Assembly: GCA_910575035.1 (NCBI GenBank)
Contig: CAJTDL010000007.1
Coordinates: 62,001 to 126,000, forward strand
DNA from: Lachnospiraceae bacterium
GTDB lineage: Bacteria > Bacillota > Clostridia > Lachnospirales > Lachnospiraceae
Direction: 5' to 3'
Length of the DNA: 64,000 nt
The translations under genes and the position numbers were made by a program. Numbering within the stretch: position 1 is the first letter of the stretch; each line of letters opens with the position of its first letter. The notes beneath the pieces were generated by a model. That model had not been told where the DNA came from. It saw nothing but the letters and a program-made list of their open reading frames with translations, and searched no databases. This document shows, one piece after another, positions 34,975-46,200 of this stretch.

Positions 34975-35081
34975 TTCTTTTCCTCCATTTCTGTCCCCCT
35001 GCCAGGGAACGCTTCTAAATATTTTAATTATATATTGCGCTACCTATAGTTTACCTTATTTTCCCTAAAAAGAAAAGGGGG

Positions 35082-35981
35082 TTATGCAAAGTTTTTTGCC
35101 ATAATCTGAATCGCCTGCTTTTGGTTCTGGATTGCTACCTCACAGTGGCTCCCGCCATACTCTCCATCCAGGGTCCATGCCACTTTCTCCAGGGACTGAA
35201 TATACAGTTTATCTGTTTTAAATGTATAAATACAGTCTGTATCACCAATCAGGTTTGTAAGGCTTCCGATAATCCCGTTCACTTCCAGTGGGTTTTTGGG
35301 CATACGGATCAGGGTAACCTCAAAAAGGCCGTCATCCAGCGTTACATTTTTTCCGGTAATATTTTTAAATCCCCCGGCTGAAATAGAATTGGTCACCATG
35401 CCATAGATAAACTCATCCTCAATGGCCTGATCCCCATATTGGATCTTCATGTGCTGGGACTGGATGCCAGGAAGGCGCTTAATTCCCTCTAAAATGTAAG
35501 CTACATGGCCAAGGCGGTTTTTCAGTTCCTGGCTGGTGGCATAGGATACATCCGTGAACAGGCCAAAGGCGGCAATATAGACAAAATAGTCGTCGTTAAA
35601 TTTGCCAATATCACAGGCAAAGGGAGTCCCCCCTACTGCAATCTGTGCTGCCTGCTCCATTTGCTTGGGGATTTCCAGAGAAGCTGCAAAATCATTGGTG
35701 CTCCCTGCTGGGATATAGCCGATAGGGAGCTTTTGGGGGCAGCGCATCATGCCAGTGACTGTCTCGTCCAGGGTGCCGTCGCCGCCGCAGCATACCACCA
35801 GGTCATAGCGGCCTGCCTGGGCTTCTACCAGCTGCTGGGCGTCCTGAGGGTGTTGGGTGGGATAGACGGTAACCTCGTAACCTGCTTTTACGAAGCAATC
35901 TATGACGGAATACAGTTTGCTTTTGATCTGGCCTTTTCCAGAGAAGGGATTAAATACAAATAATAGCTTCTTTTTTTCCAT
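35082..35981 (-). CDS. Diacylglycerol/lipid kinase, YegS/DgkB family
   Basis: 299 aa. N-terminal nucleotide-binding domain with FVFNPFSGKG and VVCCGGDGTLDETVTGMM (the GGDGT catalytic loop), then a C-terminal beta-sandwich with GYIPAGSTNDFAASL. It phosphorylates diacylglycerol or a similar lipid with ATP, recycling lipid from envelope-polymer synthesis. The GDGT and GSTNDFA motifs are intact. Confidence 0.92.
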   Translation of the reverse strand: MEKKKLLFVFNPFSGKGQIKSKLYSVIDCFVKAGYEVTVYPTQHPQDAQQLVEAQAGRYDLVVCCGGDGTLDETVTGMMRCPQKLPIGYIPAGSTNDFAASLEIPKQMEQAAQIAVGGTPFACDIGKFNDDYFVYIAAFGLFTDVSYATSQELKNRLGHVAYILEGIKRLPGIQSQHMKIQYGDQAIEDEFIYGMVTNSISAGGFKNITGKNVTLDDGLFEVTLIRMPKNPLEVNGIIGSLTNLIGDTDCIYTFKTDKLYIQSLEKVAWTLDGEYGGSHCEVAIQNQKQAIQIMAKNFA

Positions 35982-36118
35982 AAGATTCCCCCTGTTATCA
36001 TGTTTATTCTTATGCTTAAGGCTTTTGCTTCTGCATCCAGCGCCCGAACCGCCGAAAAATTTTTCACAGAGTTTTATCCTGCGAAGCCTTAATGGCTGCC
36101 TTATAGATAAAAAATTTC

Positions 36119-37087
36119 CTAAATATGCGATGGGTTGGGGACTTGGCCGCCCCGTAAGTTTTCTGCTATTTCACATAATTTTCGCAGGCGGTGGTTTACG
36201 CCGGACTTTCCTACAGGCGGATCCAATACCGCCCCCAGTTCTTTTAAGGCTGCCTCTGGATAGTCCAGCCTTGCCAGCGCGATCTGCCTTAGGTTTTCTG
36301 GGAGGTTATCTAATCCTATGGTATCCCTGAGATAGTGGATGTCTTCTAATTGGCGTACAGCAGCATTGACTGTCTTATTGATATTTGCTGTCTCACAGTT
36401 TACCTGGCGGTTTACAGAATTGCGCATTTCCTTGAGGATACGGACATTTTCCAGGTTCATAAGGGCTACATGGGCTTCCATCACATTCAGCATATCCACA
36501 ATCTGGGAACCTTCCTTCAGATATACCACATAGCTTTTCTTGCGGGTGACAATTTTCGATTCCATGGAAAAGCTGTTAATGATCTCCATAAGCTGCCCTG
36601 CCTTCTTTTGGCTGGCGCAGATAATCTCAAAATGGTAGGATTTCTCCGGATCGCTCATGGAGCCTGCGCTTAGGAAAGCGCCCCGGATAAAGGAACGGCG
36701 GCAGCAAAATTTCTGCACCAGCATCCGGTTTACCAGGCCTTCCGGGCGAATGTCCTCATTTTTCCCGCTGCGCCATTTTACAGCCTGAAGGATTTTCTGT
36801 ACCTCTTTTTCACCAGAAATGGAGATAATAAAGGTCCTGCTTTTATGGAGATAAATATTTTGGCGCACTGCGATATGCGCTGCCACCTGAAAGGTCTCCT
36901 TCATCAGGACAAAATACTTGCGCGCCAAAGGCAGGTTCTCCGTATAAACCACAAGCGCCATATTGCTGCCTGTTCCCTCTAATTTTCCTGCAAAGCTTAA
37001 AATAGCTGCTATTTCTGCAATTTGGCAATGCCTGCTCTTATGGAACTGCCGGGACAATTCCTCCTTTACCTGGCTTGAAAAAGACAT
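36119..37087 (-). CDS. whiA: WhiA sporulation/division regulator homologue
   Basis: 322 aa. LAGLIDADG-like N-terminal domain (about residues 1-205, with the FIRGAFLSAGSMSDPEK block) and a C-terminal HTH (about 220-310). Start MSFSSQVKEEL at 37087 has GGAGG 7 nt upstream; a start seven codons earlier is rejected. WhiA binds DNA in actinomycetes and affects division in Bacillus without clear target promoters. It follows rapZ by about 120 nt in the standard Firmicutes order. Confidence 0.95.
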   Translation of the reverse strand: MSFSSQVKEELSRQFHKSRHCQIAEIAAILSFAGKLEGTGSNMALVVYTENLPLARKYFVLMKETFQVAAHIAVRQNIYLHKSRTFIISISGEKEVQKILQAVKWRSGKNEDIRPEGLVNRMLVQKFCCRRSFIRGAFLSAGSMSDPEKSYHFEIICASQKKAGQLMEIINSFSMESKIVTRKKSYVVYLKEGSQIVDMLNVMEAHVALMNLENVRILKEMRNSVNRQVNCETANINKTVNAAVRQLEDIHYLRDTIGLDNLPENLRQIALARLDYPEAALKELGAVLDPPVGKSGVNHRLRKLCEIAENLRGGQVPNPSHI

Positions 37088-37208
37088 CTGCCATCCCTCC
37101 TGAACCAATCCTCACAGCAATTATAACAGCAATCTTATCCGCATGGGAAAAACATACATCCACGCATACGTCCCCTATCGCTATGCCATATATCACTGCG
37201 GGAATTTT

Positions 37209-38081
37209 CTATTTATTGCGCAGGGCGTCCTTTTGGATATCCCTGTGCTCAATTTTAATCCCATAAGCTTTCTCGTTACAAAGCTTCTGATATAAGGCAT
37301 TCGCCAGGGTAACAGAACGGTGCTTCCCTCCTGTGCAGCCAATGCCAATAACCAGCTGGGTCTTGCCCTCTGTAATATAATTGGGGATTAAGAACTTCAC
37401 CATATCCTCCAGCTTATCTAAAAACTGCCCTGCTTCCTTATACCCCATAACATACTCCTGGATTTCCTTGTCATTCCCCGTCTTTGGACGCAGCGCTTCT
37501 ACATAATAGGGATTCGGCAGAAACCTCACATCAAAAACCAGGTCAGCATCCGTAGGGATCCCATACTTAAACCCAAAGGAAACTACAGTAATAAACAAGC
37601 TCTTATAATCCTGGTTCTGGACAAAAATTTTCTCCAGCTCTGTCTTCAATTCACGGGTCAGCATATTGCTGGTATCTATAATATAATCTGCCCGTTTACG
37701 CAAAAACTCCATGCGCTGCCGCTCTTTTTGGATCCCTTTATCCACCCGCTCCCCACCTGCCAAGGGATGGAGATGCCGCGTTTCCTTATACCGCTTCACC
37801 AACACCTGATCCGCAGAATCCAAATAAAGGATTTCAAATGCTTTCCCTGTAACAGTCAGATGCTCCAAAATCCCCTGCAGATTATCAAGAGCCTGCCCGC
37901 TTCGGATATCCACCCCCACTGCTACCTTCTGCAGCTCAGAAGCAGGGTCTGCCAGCTCGGCAAACTTTTCTATCAAAGCAATCGGAAGATTATCCACACA
38001 AAAATATCCAATATCTTCCATAATCTTCAACGCCGTACTTTTCCCCGCGCCAGACATGCCTGTCAAAATAATAAACTTCAC
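37209..38081 (-). CDS. rapZ: RapZ RNase adapter/nucleotide-binding protein
   Basis: 290 aa. Walker A GMSGAGKST at residues 8-16 and the C-terminal signature GIGCTGGKHRSVTLA. Start is GTG (38081) with GGAGG about 8 nt upstream. In E. coli RapZ delivers a small RNA to RNase E to control GlcN6P synthase; in Firmicutes the YvcJ orthologue binds nucleotides and affects competence. It is between murB and whiA as usual. Confidence 0.95.
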   Translation of the reverse strand: MKFIILTGMSGAGKSTALKIMEDIGYFCVDNLPIALIEKFAELADPASELQKVAVGVDIRSGQALDNLQGILEHLTVTGKAFEILYLDSADQVLVKRYKETRHLHPLAGGERVDKGIQKERQRMEFLRKRADYIIDTSNMLTRELKTELEKIFVQNQDYKSLFITVVSFGFKYGIPTDADLVFDVRFLPNPYYVEALRPKTGNDKEIQEYVMGYKEAGQFLDKLEDMVKFLIPNYITEGKTQLVIGIGCTGGKHRSVTLANALYQKLCNEKAYGIKIEHRDIQKDALRNK

Positions 38082-38140
38082 AATCCCTTCCTCCTTATGT
38101 CCCCCCCATATATGCTCTTTTGTACCATAACGGCCTTATC

Positions 38141-39049
38141 CTAAAATTCCCCCATAAACTTCACTTCTGTTTCCAGCCAAACCCCAAACTTCTTCTGCAC
38201 TTCTTCCTGCACATGCCTGATAAGCTGCCGTATCTCCATTGCCGTAGCATGATCCTTGTTGACCAAAAACCCACAATGCTTTTCTGAAATCTGCGCCCCC
38301 CCGATCTGGCAGCCGCGCAGTCCCGCATCCTGGATCAGCTTCCCTGCAAAGTACCCCTCTGGCCTCTTAAATGTGCTGCCAGCGCTGGGATATTCCAAGG
38401 GCTGCTTTAAGGTCCGCTGTTCCTTCAGCTTTGCCATCTTCCCTTCGATTTCTGAAAGGCTCCCCGGATGCAGCTGAAACTCTGCCCAAAGCACAATGTA
38501 ATGCTCCCGCGGAATACAGCTTTTCCGATACCCAAGCCCTAGCTCCTCTGCCTGAAGGGTCTTTTCCTGCCCATCTTCTGTCAAAACCATTATTTTTCTC
38601 AGGATCTGGCTTATTTCCCCGCCATAAGCGCCAGCATTCATAACCACAGCGCCTCCGATGCTTCCTGGAATCCCTGCTGCAAATTCCATGCCAGATAGGC
38701 TATGGGAAGCCGCGCATTTTGCCGCCTGGGACAGCAAAGCGCCTGCTTCTGCCCTGATACAGTCCCCTTTTACAGAAATCTGCGACGCCATTTTCCCAAG
38801 CTCCATTACCAATCCTCGGATGCCTTTATCCCCTACCAGCAGATTACTCCCATTCCCGATCACACTCCAGGAAATTCCATACTCCTGGCACAGGGCAAGC
38901 ACTGGCTGCACCTGATCCACAGAAGGCCGTACAAAGTATTCTGCATGGCCGCCCACACGAAAAGTGGTGTGGGCAGCCATGCTTTCTTCTGTCTGGCATT
39001 GTCCTGTTCCTACGATCTGCTGTAAATGACTATAAAATTCTACATTCAC
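38141..39049 (-). CDS. murB: UDP-N-acetylenolpyruvoylglucosamine reductase MurB
   Basis: 302 aa FAD enzyme, the second committed step of wall precursor synthesis. FAD loop YGISWSVIGNGSNLLVGD, the GIPGSIGGAVVMNAGAYGGE block, and the catalytic Ser in SAGSTFKRP with Glu near the end (WLETEVKF) are seen. The short Ser-containing form is the type IIb group of Firmicutes. A GTG start overlaps the end of the aminopeptidase gene (TGATGTG), so it is probably coupled to that gene. Confidence 0.95.
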   Translation of the reverse strand: MNVEFYSHLQQIVGTGQCQTEESMAAHTTFRVGGHAEYFVRPSVDQVQPVLALCQEYGISWSVIGNGSNLLVGDKGIRGLVMELGKMASQISVKGDCIRAEAGALLSQAAKCAASHSLSGMEFAAGIPGSIGGAVVMNAGAYGGEISQILRKIMVLTEDGQEKTLQAEELGLGYRKSCIPREHYIVLWAEFQLHPGSLSEIEGKMAKLKEQRTLKQPLEYPSAGSTFKRPEGYFAGKLIQDAGLRGCQIGGAQISEKHCGFLVNKDHATAMEIRQLIRHVQEEVQKKFGVWLETEVKFMGEF

Positions 39050-39050
39050 A

Positions 39051-40445
39051 TCAAGCCTCTTTCAAAAATGCTGTATAGCCCAGCTTTGCTTCATAAAGGT
39101 CCACCTTACTGATGATTTCCCATGGCGCATGCATATTAAGCACTGCTATCCCACAGTCGATCACAGACATGTTATAATTTGCCAGGATATAGGCAATGGT
39201 GCCGCCGCCGCCCTGATCCACTTTCCCAAGCTCTGCCGTCTGGTAAGACACGTCATTGTCATCTAAAATCCGCCGAAGCTCTGCCATATATTCTGGGTTC
39301 GCATCGTTAGAGCCGCCTTTTCCCCGGGAGCCTGTATATTTACTGAATACCAGCCCGCCGCCAAAATAGGCGCAGTTATTTTTCTCCATCACAGATGCAT
39401 ATAATGGGTCATACGCCGCATTCACATCTGAGGAAAGAACCTTGGAGCTGCCCATAGCACGGTTAAAGGCAATCTGGTCATAGCCGCCCATGCCGCCTAA
39501 GATCTCTGCTACCATATAAGAGAAGAACTGGGAGCACATCCCTGTTGCACCTACACTTCCAATCTCTTCCTTATCTACCAGCAGGCAGACACTGGTCTTT
39601 TCGCATACGCCGGCTTCCAGCGTGGCTGTGAAGGACGGGTAAGCGCACACCCTGTCATCGTGCCCATAGCCCATGATCATGCTGCGGTCAAATCCATAAT
39701 CCCTGGCCTTCCCAGCCGGAACCACTTCAATTTCCGCAGACAGGAAATCCTCTTCCTCTATATTATATTGTTCCTTTAACAGTTTCAGTACATTTGCCTT
39801 TACGGCTTCTTTTATTTTCTCCTCTTCCTTTTCATCTGCGCATGGGATGCTCCCTACCAGCAGATCCAGCTTCTCCCCTTCGATTACCTTGGAGGCCTTC
39901 TTCTCCATCTGCTCCCCAGCCAAATGGATCAGCAGGTCGCTGACTCCAAATACCGGGTCATCCTCTTTCTCTCCCAGATTCACTTCCACCTTAGAGCCAT
40001 CCTTCTTGACCACAACACCGTGGAGAGCCAGCGGAAGGGTTACCCACTGATATTTTTTCACCCCGCCGTAATAATGGGTATCCAACATGGCCATTCCGGT
40101 ATCCTCATACAAAGGCACCTGCTTCAGGTCCAAACGGGGAGAATCAATGTGCGCCCCCAATATATTCATTCCTTTTTCCAGCGGCTGCCTGCCAATCACA
40201 AACAAAGCCAGCATTTTTCCCATATTATTTGCATACAATTTATCCCCAGCCTGGATCTTCCTGCCAGATCCCAGCACCTCCTGCAAATCCTCAAACCCAG
40301 CCTCTTTTGCCTGGGCAATCATTTCTGTGACGCATTCCCGCTCTGTCTTGCACCCGGAAATAAACGCCTTATACTTCTCCCCAAACTCAAATACCTCTTC
40401 CCTCTTTCCTTCTGGATACTTTTTCCAAGCATTCTTCTTTTCCAT
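39051..40445 (-). CDS. M18-family aminopeptidase
   Basis: 464 aa. Metal ligands of the M18 family are visible: His in GAHIDSPRLDLK, Asp/Glu in VDKEEIGSVGATG, and the later GHDDRVCAYP and CGIAVLNMHAPWE. Cytoplasmic metalloenzyme trimming N-terminal residues from peptides. It sits between hprK and murB, an insertion into the usual uvrC-hprK-murB order. Confidence 0.93.
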   Translation of the reverse strand: MEKKNAWKKYPEGKREEVFEFGEKYKAFISGCKTERECVTEMIAQAKEAGFEDLQEVLGSGRKIQAGDKLYANNMGKMLALFVIGRQPLEKGMNILGAHIDSPRLDLKQVPLYEDTGMAMLDTHYYGGVKKYQWVTLPLALHGVVVKKDGSKVEVNLGEKEDDPVFGVSDLLIHLAGEQMEKKASKVIEGEKLDLLVGSIPCADEKEEEKIKEAVKANVLKLLKEQYNIEEEDFLSAEIEVVPAGKARDYGFDRSMIMGYGHDDRVCAYPSFTATLEAGVCEKTSVCLLVDKEEIGSVGATGMCSQFFSYMVAEILGGMGGYDQIAFNRAMGSSKVLSSDVNAAYDPLYASVMEKNNCAYFGGGLVFSKYTGSRGKGGSNDANPEYMAELRRILDDNDVSYQTAELGKVDQGGGGTIAYILANYNMSVIDCGIAVLNMHAPWEIISKVDLYEAKLGYTAFLKEA

Positions 40446-40481
40446 GATTCCTTATTTCCTCCATATATAATTTATTTTAAT

Positions 40482-41420
40482 TTAATCTTCGTCATCATCT
40501 GACTTCCGCAGATTTTCCTGTACCCTGCGGTACAGCTCCTGCGCCGCGTTATATCCCATTTTTTTCTGCCTGTGGTTCACGGCTGCAGACTCACAAATAA
40601 CTGCCAGATTCCTTCCCGGCCGGATTGGGAGTGAATGGCACACTACCTTATTCCCTAAAAATTCTGTATACTCTTCTTCCAGCCCAAGCCTGTCGTACTC
40701 ATTATCCCGCTTCCAGTCCTCTAACTTAATGACCAGGTCAATATTCTGCTTTTCCTTCACGCACTCCACGCCGAACAAGGTCTTCACATCAATGATTCCC
40801 ACGCCCCGCAGCTCAATAAAGTAACGGGTAATGTCCGGCGCTGTCCCCACCAGGGTATGCTTGTTGATCTTGCGGATCTCTACCACATCATCGCTTACCA
40901 GGCGGTGCCCCCTGCGGATCAGCTCCAATGCGGCCTCACTCTTTCCAATGCCGCTTTCCCCCATCAGCAAAAGCCCTTCCCCATACACATCCACTAAGAC
41001 TCCATGGATGGAAATGCAAGGCGCTAATTCCTCACCCAGGTAGTAGATCAGCTCTGCCATAAAGGCAGAGGTTCCATAATCCGTAGAAAGCACAGGGATA
41101 CTATTCTCTGTGGCAATCCGGATCAAATCCTCCTCCGGCTCCAGGTTGCGGCTATAAATCACACAGGGGATATTATAGGAAAAAAACTTGCGGTAGAGTT
41201 CCATTTTCTCATTATGCCCTAATTTCTGCATATAGGTGTATTCCACCATGCCAACGATCTCCACCCGCTTTTCATCAAAATAATCGAAATACCCTGCCAG
41301 CTGCAAAGCCGGCCTGTTTACATCCGCAATAGTCACCTTTCGGGATTTTATATCCACTTCGGGATTCAATACCTTCAAATTCATCTTCTCTACAATTTTC
41401 TTTACGCTTACACCTTTCAT
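40482..41420 (-). CDS. hprK: HPr kinase/phosphorylase HprK
   Basis: 312 aa from MKGVSVKKIVEKM at 41420. The ATG is one base after the uvrC stop (TGA-G-ATG), and a longer frame upstream is not needed. Walker A is GESGIGKSE (often GDSGVGKSE) and the HPrK signature is VGTAPDITRYFIELRGVGIIDV. It phosphorylates Ser46 of HPr, setting carbon catabolite repression in Firmicutes. The C-terminus ends in a short acidic tail. Confidence 0.96.
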   Translation of the reverse strand: MKGVSVKKIVEKMNLKVLNPEVDIKSRKVTIADVNRPALQLAGYFDYFDEKRVEIVGMVEYTYMQKLGHNEKMELYRKFFSYNIPCVIYSRNLEPEEDLIRIATENSIPVLSTDYGTSAFMAELIYYLGEELAPCISIHGVLVDVYGEGLLLMGESGIGKSEAALELIRRGHRLVSDDVVEIRKINKHTLVGTAPDITRYFIELRGVGIIDVKTLFGVECVKEKQNIDLVIKLEDWKRDNEYDRLGLEEEYTEFLGNKVVCHSLPIRPGRNLAVICESAAVNHRQKKMGYNAAQELYRRVQENLRKSDDDED

Positions 41421-41421
41421 C

Positions 41422-43290
41422 TCATCCCTCTCTTCCATGGAAAAATTCATAAACTGCCTGTGCCGCCCGCTCATTCATAGACGGAATCCCTGCCAATGTG
41501 CCCACATCCGCCTGCCGTATCTCCTCTAACGACTGGAAGGCACGCATCAACGCTTTGCGCCTAGCAGCGCCGATGCCTGGAATGTCATCCAGCACGGAAT
41601 GCACCTGCTCCTTACTCCGCAAAGAACGGTGGTACTCAATGGCAAAACGATGGGCTTCATCCTGCACCCTGGTGATCAATTGGAAGCCTTCGCTATGCCT
41701 GTCAATGGGAATTTCCCTGTTATGGTAGTATAGCCCACGGGTGCGGTGATTATCATCCTTTACCATACCGCATACAGGAATTTTAAGCCCCAGCTCATCC
41801 AGCACCTTCAGAGCGGTATTCACCTGTCCCTTGCCGCCATCCATCATAATCAGATCCGGAAATCTGGTAAAGCTTCCATAATCATTTTCCAAATGGCGCT
41901 CCTTTAATTCCTCCTGCTCCCGCATGCCATGGGAAAAACGCCTGGTGAGCACCTCATGCATGGAAGCATAATCATCGGGCCCTGCGACCGTGCGCAGCTT
42001 AAATTTTCTGTAATCGCTGCGCTTGGGCTTGCCCTTTTCATAGACTACCATAGAACCTACCGACGCAAAGCCGCTGATATTGGAAATATCATAAGCCTCC
42101 ACACGCTTAATGTCCTCTAAACCTAAAAGCTTTCCAATCTCCTTCAAAGCGCCGATGGTCCTGCCCTCTTCCCGCTTGATCTTCTCCTTATCCTGAGAAA
42201 GCACCATGGAGGCATTTTGATGGGCAAGCTCCACCAGCTTTTCCTTGTTGCCCTTTTTAGGCACCTTGAGATAGACCTTCTGCCCCCGCTTCTGGCTGAG
42301 CCACGCTGCGATTACCTCCGCCTCCTCAATTTCTTCCTGGAGCATCACTTCCTTAGGGATAAACGGCGTCCCAGCATAAAACTGCTTTAAAAACGTGGCA
42401 AGGATCTGGGGACTGGCATTCTCGCTTCCAATATTCACATGGAAATGATCCCTTCCAATCAGCTTCCCATCCCGCACAAAAAACACCTGCACCACTGCAT
42501 CTTCCCCATCGGAGGCCATGGCAATGACATCCTTATCCTCCATATCCGTATGGGTAATTTTCTGCTTCTGGGCAATCTGCTGAATGGACTTTATCAAATC
42601 CCGGCATTCTATGGCTTTCTCAAAATTCATATTCTCCGAAGCAACCTGCATTTTTCTTTCCAGTTCCTTTAAGATGGGCTGGAAATTTCCATTCAAAAAC
42701 CCCATAGCCTGGTCAATATTCTGCCGATAGGCCTCCTTGCTGATATTTCCCTGGCAAGGCGCCATGCACTGGTGGATATGGTAATTCAGGCAGGGGCGTT
42801 CCTTCCCGATATCCTTGGGAAGGGAACGCTGGCAGGTCCGCAGGGAATAAAGCTTCCGGATCAGCTCTATTGTCTCTTTGACCGCTCCCGCACTGGTATA
42901 AGGGCCAAAATAGCGGGATTTATCCTTTTTCATTTGATGCGAAAAGAGGACTCTGGGAAAATCCTCTCCCAGCGTCACTCTTATATAAGGGTATGACTTA
43001 TCATCCCTCAGCATGGTATTATATTTTGGGCGGTGCTCCTTGATCAGGTTGCACTCTAGGATCAGGGCTTCCAGCTCAGAGTCTGTGACAATATACTCAA
43101 ACCGTTCAATCTGCCTGACCATCTGCTCTTTTTTCAGGCCTTCGTTGTGGCTGGGGCGAAAATACTGGCGCACCCGGTTCCGAAGGCTGACGGCTTTCCC
43201 AATATAAATAATGGCGTCCTTCGCATCATGCATGATATAAACACCCGGCTTCTGCGGGAGCTTTTTCAATTCTTCCTGAATGTCAAACAT
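41422..43290 (-). CDS. uvrC: Excinuclease ABC subunit C
   Basis: 622 aa. GIY-YIG endonuclease domain at residues 14-95 ([20 protein letters not shown]), UVR motif near 200-235, RNase H-like domain with [11 protein letters not shown] and [15 protein letters not shown], and a C-terminal HhH pair ([20 protein letters not shown]). It makes both incisions in nucleotide excision repair after UvrAB. It follows ftsH by 4 nt. Confidence 0.97.
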   Translation of the reverse strand: MFDIQEELKKLPQKPGVYIMHDAKDAIIYIGKAVSLRNRVRQYFRPSHNEGLKKEQMVRQIERFEYIVTDSELEALILECNLIKEHRPKYNTMLRDDKSYPYIRVTLGEDFPRVLFSHQMKKDKSRYFGPYTSAGAVKETIELIRKLYSLRTCQRSLPKDIGKERPCLNYHIHQCMAPCQGNISKEAYRQNIDQAMGFLNGNFQPILKELERKMQVASENMNFEKAIECRDLIKSIQQIAQKQKITHTDMEDKDVIAMASDGEDAVVQVFFVRDGKLIGRDHFHVNIGSENASPQILATFLKQFYAGTPFIPKEVMLQEEIEEAEVIAAWLSQKRGQKVYLKVPKKGNKEKLVELAHQNASMVLSQDKEKIKREEGRTIGALKEIGKLLGLEDIKRVEAYDISNISGFASVGSMVVYEKGKPKRSDYRKFKLRTVAGPDDYASMHEVLTRRFSHGMREQEELKERHLENDYGSFTRFPDLIMMDGGKGQVNTALKVLDELGLKIPVCGMVKDDNHRTRGLYYHNREIPIDRHSEGFQLITRVQDEAHRFAIEYHRSLRSKEQVHSVLDDIPGIGAARRKALMRAFQSLEEIRQADVGTLAGIPSMNERAAQAVYEFFHGREG

Positions 43291-43294
43291 GATT

Positions 43295-46200
43295 CTACTT
43301 CATCCCTTTTAATAACTGGTCAAGATAATCTTCCACGCCAGATAACTCCGAGCCTTCCTGCTGAGAAAAATCTTCAGTCTGGGAATATATTTCCTTTGGC
43401 GCCTCTTCCTCCCCAGAAACCATTTCACCTGAAAATCCATTTTCCTTTCCAGGAGCTTCGTTAGCCTGAGGGGATTTTTCCTTTCCAGGAGCTTCGTTAG
43501 CCTGAGGGGATTTTCCCTTTCCAGGGGCTTCGTTAGCCTGAGGGGATTTTCCCTTTCCAGGGGCTTCGTTAGCCTGAGGGGCTGTTTCGTTTTCTGGAGC
43601 TGCTTTGTTTGCAGATCCTTTCCCACTCTTATCCTCAGCGCTATTTGAAGGGAGCTTCTGATCCTTTCCCCTTTGGCTCTTCCCTCTGCCCTGTGCTTTC
43701 TTCCCCTTGGCTGATGCCTCATCTTTGGAAGCCTCTTTTTTCTGTGCGCCTTTTTTCTTTGCGCTGCTTCCCTTCGCTTTTCCCGGCTTTGGCGTCCCCG
43801 GCCCTGCCTGGGCTTCTTCTGCTTTTCCTACATGGATTCCCTGTTCTTCCTGCATGGCGGCTACCATAAAGGCGTCCCTAAGGTTCTCCACATGGGCTGC
43901 TGAAGCCTCCTGCAGCCCTTCCCCATCTGACAGATCCTTTTCATCTTTTGCCTCTTTGTGATTGTCCTGTGCCGTATCTTGGGGCGGCACGCCTGCACCT
44001 GATTCCTTTTCCTTATCAGAATCTGCAGGAACAGCAGATTCCCTGCTGTCCATACGGTTCTCAGAATCGGCAATTATATCTGTAAAGGGTTCCTCTTCCT
44101 GTTTTGCCTTCGTTCTGGAGGCAATGCCACGGCGAATATCCTCCCATGCCTTAGGCGTATCTGCCTCTCCTTCTGCCAGTTCCGAAGCGGATCTATTTTC
44201 CCTGGCGTTTAAAATGTCCAGCCCTTTCGTGTTCTCCCAAGGCCTTGGGATATCTGCCCCTGGCACTTCTGCCTGTCCTGGCGTTTCATAAAGCATATTT
44301 GCCTGTTCTGGCGCTTCATAAGGCATATTTGCCTGCCCTGGCGTTTCATAAGGCATGTGTGCCTGCCTTGGAACCTCTCCTGCTGGTATCATCTGCCCTT
44401 TTGCCGAATCTTCTTTTGGGAGAACGCCCATTTCCAAAAATTCTGCCTGACGGGATGCATTTCGGCTTAACAGATTCTCTGCTGCCGAGCGCCCTTCTTC
44501 CTGTTCCCTGACATAGGCGTCCATTGGCGTTTCCTCTGCAGCCCTCCTTTGTCCTGTCCAGCTGGATTCCTGCTTCCATGATTTCTTGGGATGGCTTTCC
44601 TCTGCCTTAAATTCCTCTGCAGCCTTCTCTGCATCTGTCTTTTCCTCTGGCTCCGGAATCCCCTTCAGGTCACGGAAGATCTTCATAAACTCTTTGCCCG
44701 TAATAGTCTCATGCTCATAGAGATACTGGGAAATCTCATCCAGAATGCTCCGGTTCTCCCTAAGAAGCCGTACTGCAGTATCATAGCTTTCTTTCAAGAT
44801 CCGCATAACCTCCTGGTCAATCTGGGCTGCCGTTTCTTCGCCGCAGTTCAGGCTTGCCCTGCCGTCTAAGTACTGATTCTCAATGGTAACCAGCCCCATC
44901 AGCCCAAATTTCTCAGACATGCCGTACTGGGTAACCATAGCCCTTGCGATCTTGGTGGCCTGCTCAATGTCATTCGAAGCCCCTGTAGTCACAGACTCAA
45001 ATACAATTTCCTCGGCTGCCCGGCCGCCCATATAGGTAACGAGATGGGCGACCAGCTCATTTCGGGTCATCAGGTACTTCTCTTCCTCCGGCACCTGCAT
45101 CGTATATCCAAGCGCGCCCATTGTCCTGGGCACAATCGTAATCTTCTGCACAGGCTCTGCATCCTTCTGCAAAGCTGTTACCAAAGCATGCCCCACCTCA
45201 TGGTAAGCCACCATTTTCTTCTCCTTTGGCCCCATAATGCGGTCTTTTTTCTCTTTTCCGGCAATCACTACTTCCACAGACTCAAAAAGGTCGCCCTGGT
45301 TCACATATTTCCTGCCATGCTTTACGGCATTGATAGCTGCTTCATTGATCATATTGGCCAAATCCGAGCCCACTGCCCCAGAGGTAGCCAGCGCAATGGC
45401 GTCCAGATCCACAGACTCATCCATCAATACATTCTTGGCATGAACCTTCAGCGTCTCCACCCTTCCCTTCAGGTCCGGCTTGTCTACAATAATCCTCCGG
45501 TCAAAGCGCCCAGGGCGCAACAAAGCCTTATCCAATACCTCAGGACGGTTCGTAGCCGCCAAAATCAGCAGCCCCTTGGAGGTATCAAACCCATCCATTT
45601 CAGCCAAAAGCTGGTTCAAGGTCTGTTCCCGCTCATCATTCCCGCCATATCTGGTGTCACGGCTCTTGCCAATGGCATCTATCTCATCAATAAAAATAAT
45701 ACAAGGCGCCTGTTTCTGGGCTTCCTTAAACAGATCCCTCACACGGGACGCCCCCACGCCCACAAACATTTCCACAAAATCAGAGCCTGCCAGGGAGAAA
45801 AACGGCACATTGGCTTCTCCCGCCACAGCTTTGGCCAGCAAGGTCTTGCCCGTACCGGGAGGACCCACCAGCAATGCGCCCTTGGGCAGCTTCGCCCCAA
45901 TATCAATATAGCGCTTGGGATTGTGCAGAAAGTCTACCACTTCCTGCAGGGATTCCTTAGCCTCATCCTGCCCTGCTACATCCTTAAAGGTAACCCCGGT
46001 GGATTTCTCCACATACACCTTGGCAGTGGTCTTGCCCACGCCCATCATACCGCCGCTGCCCAGCTTGCGGAAAATCAAAAAGTACAGCAATACCCACACC
46101 AGCACCAAAGGCAGGATATAGCTTACAAGGTTCCACATAATCGTAGTGGAAACATCCTCCACTGTGCCCCCAAACTTCACATTATGCTCCTTCAAAAGCG

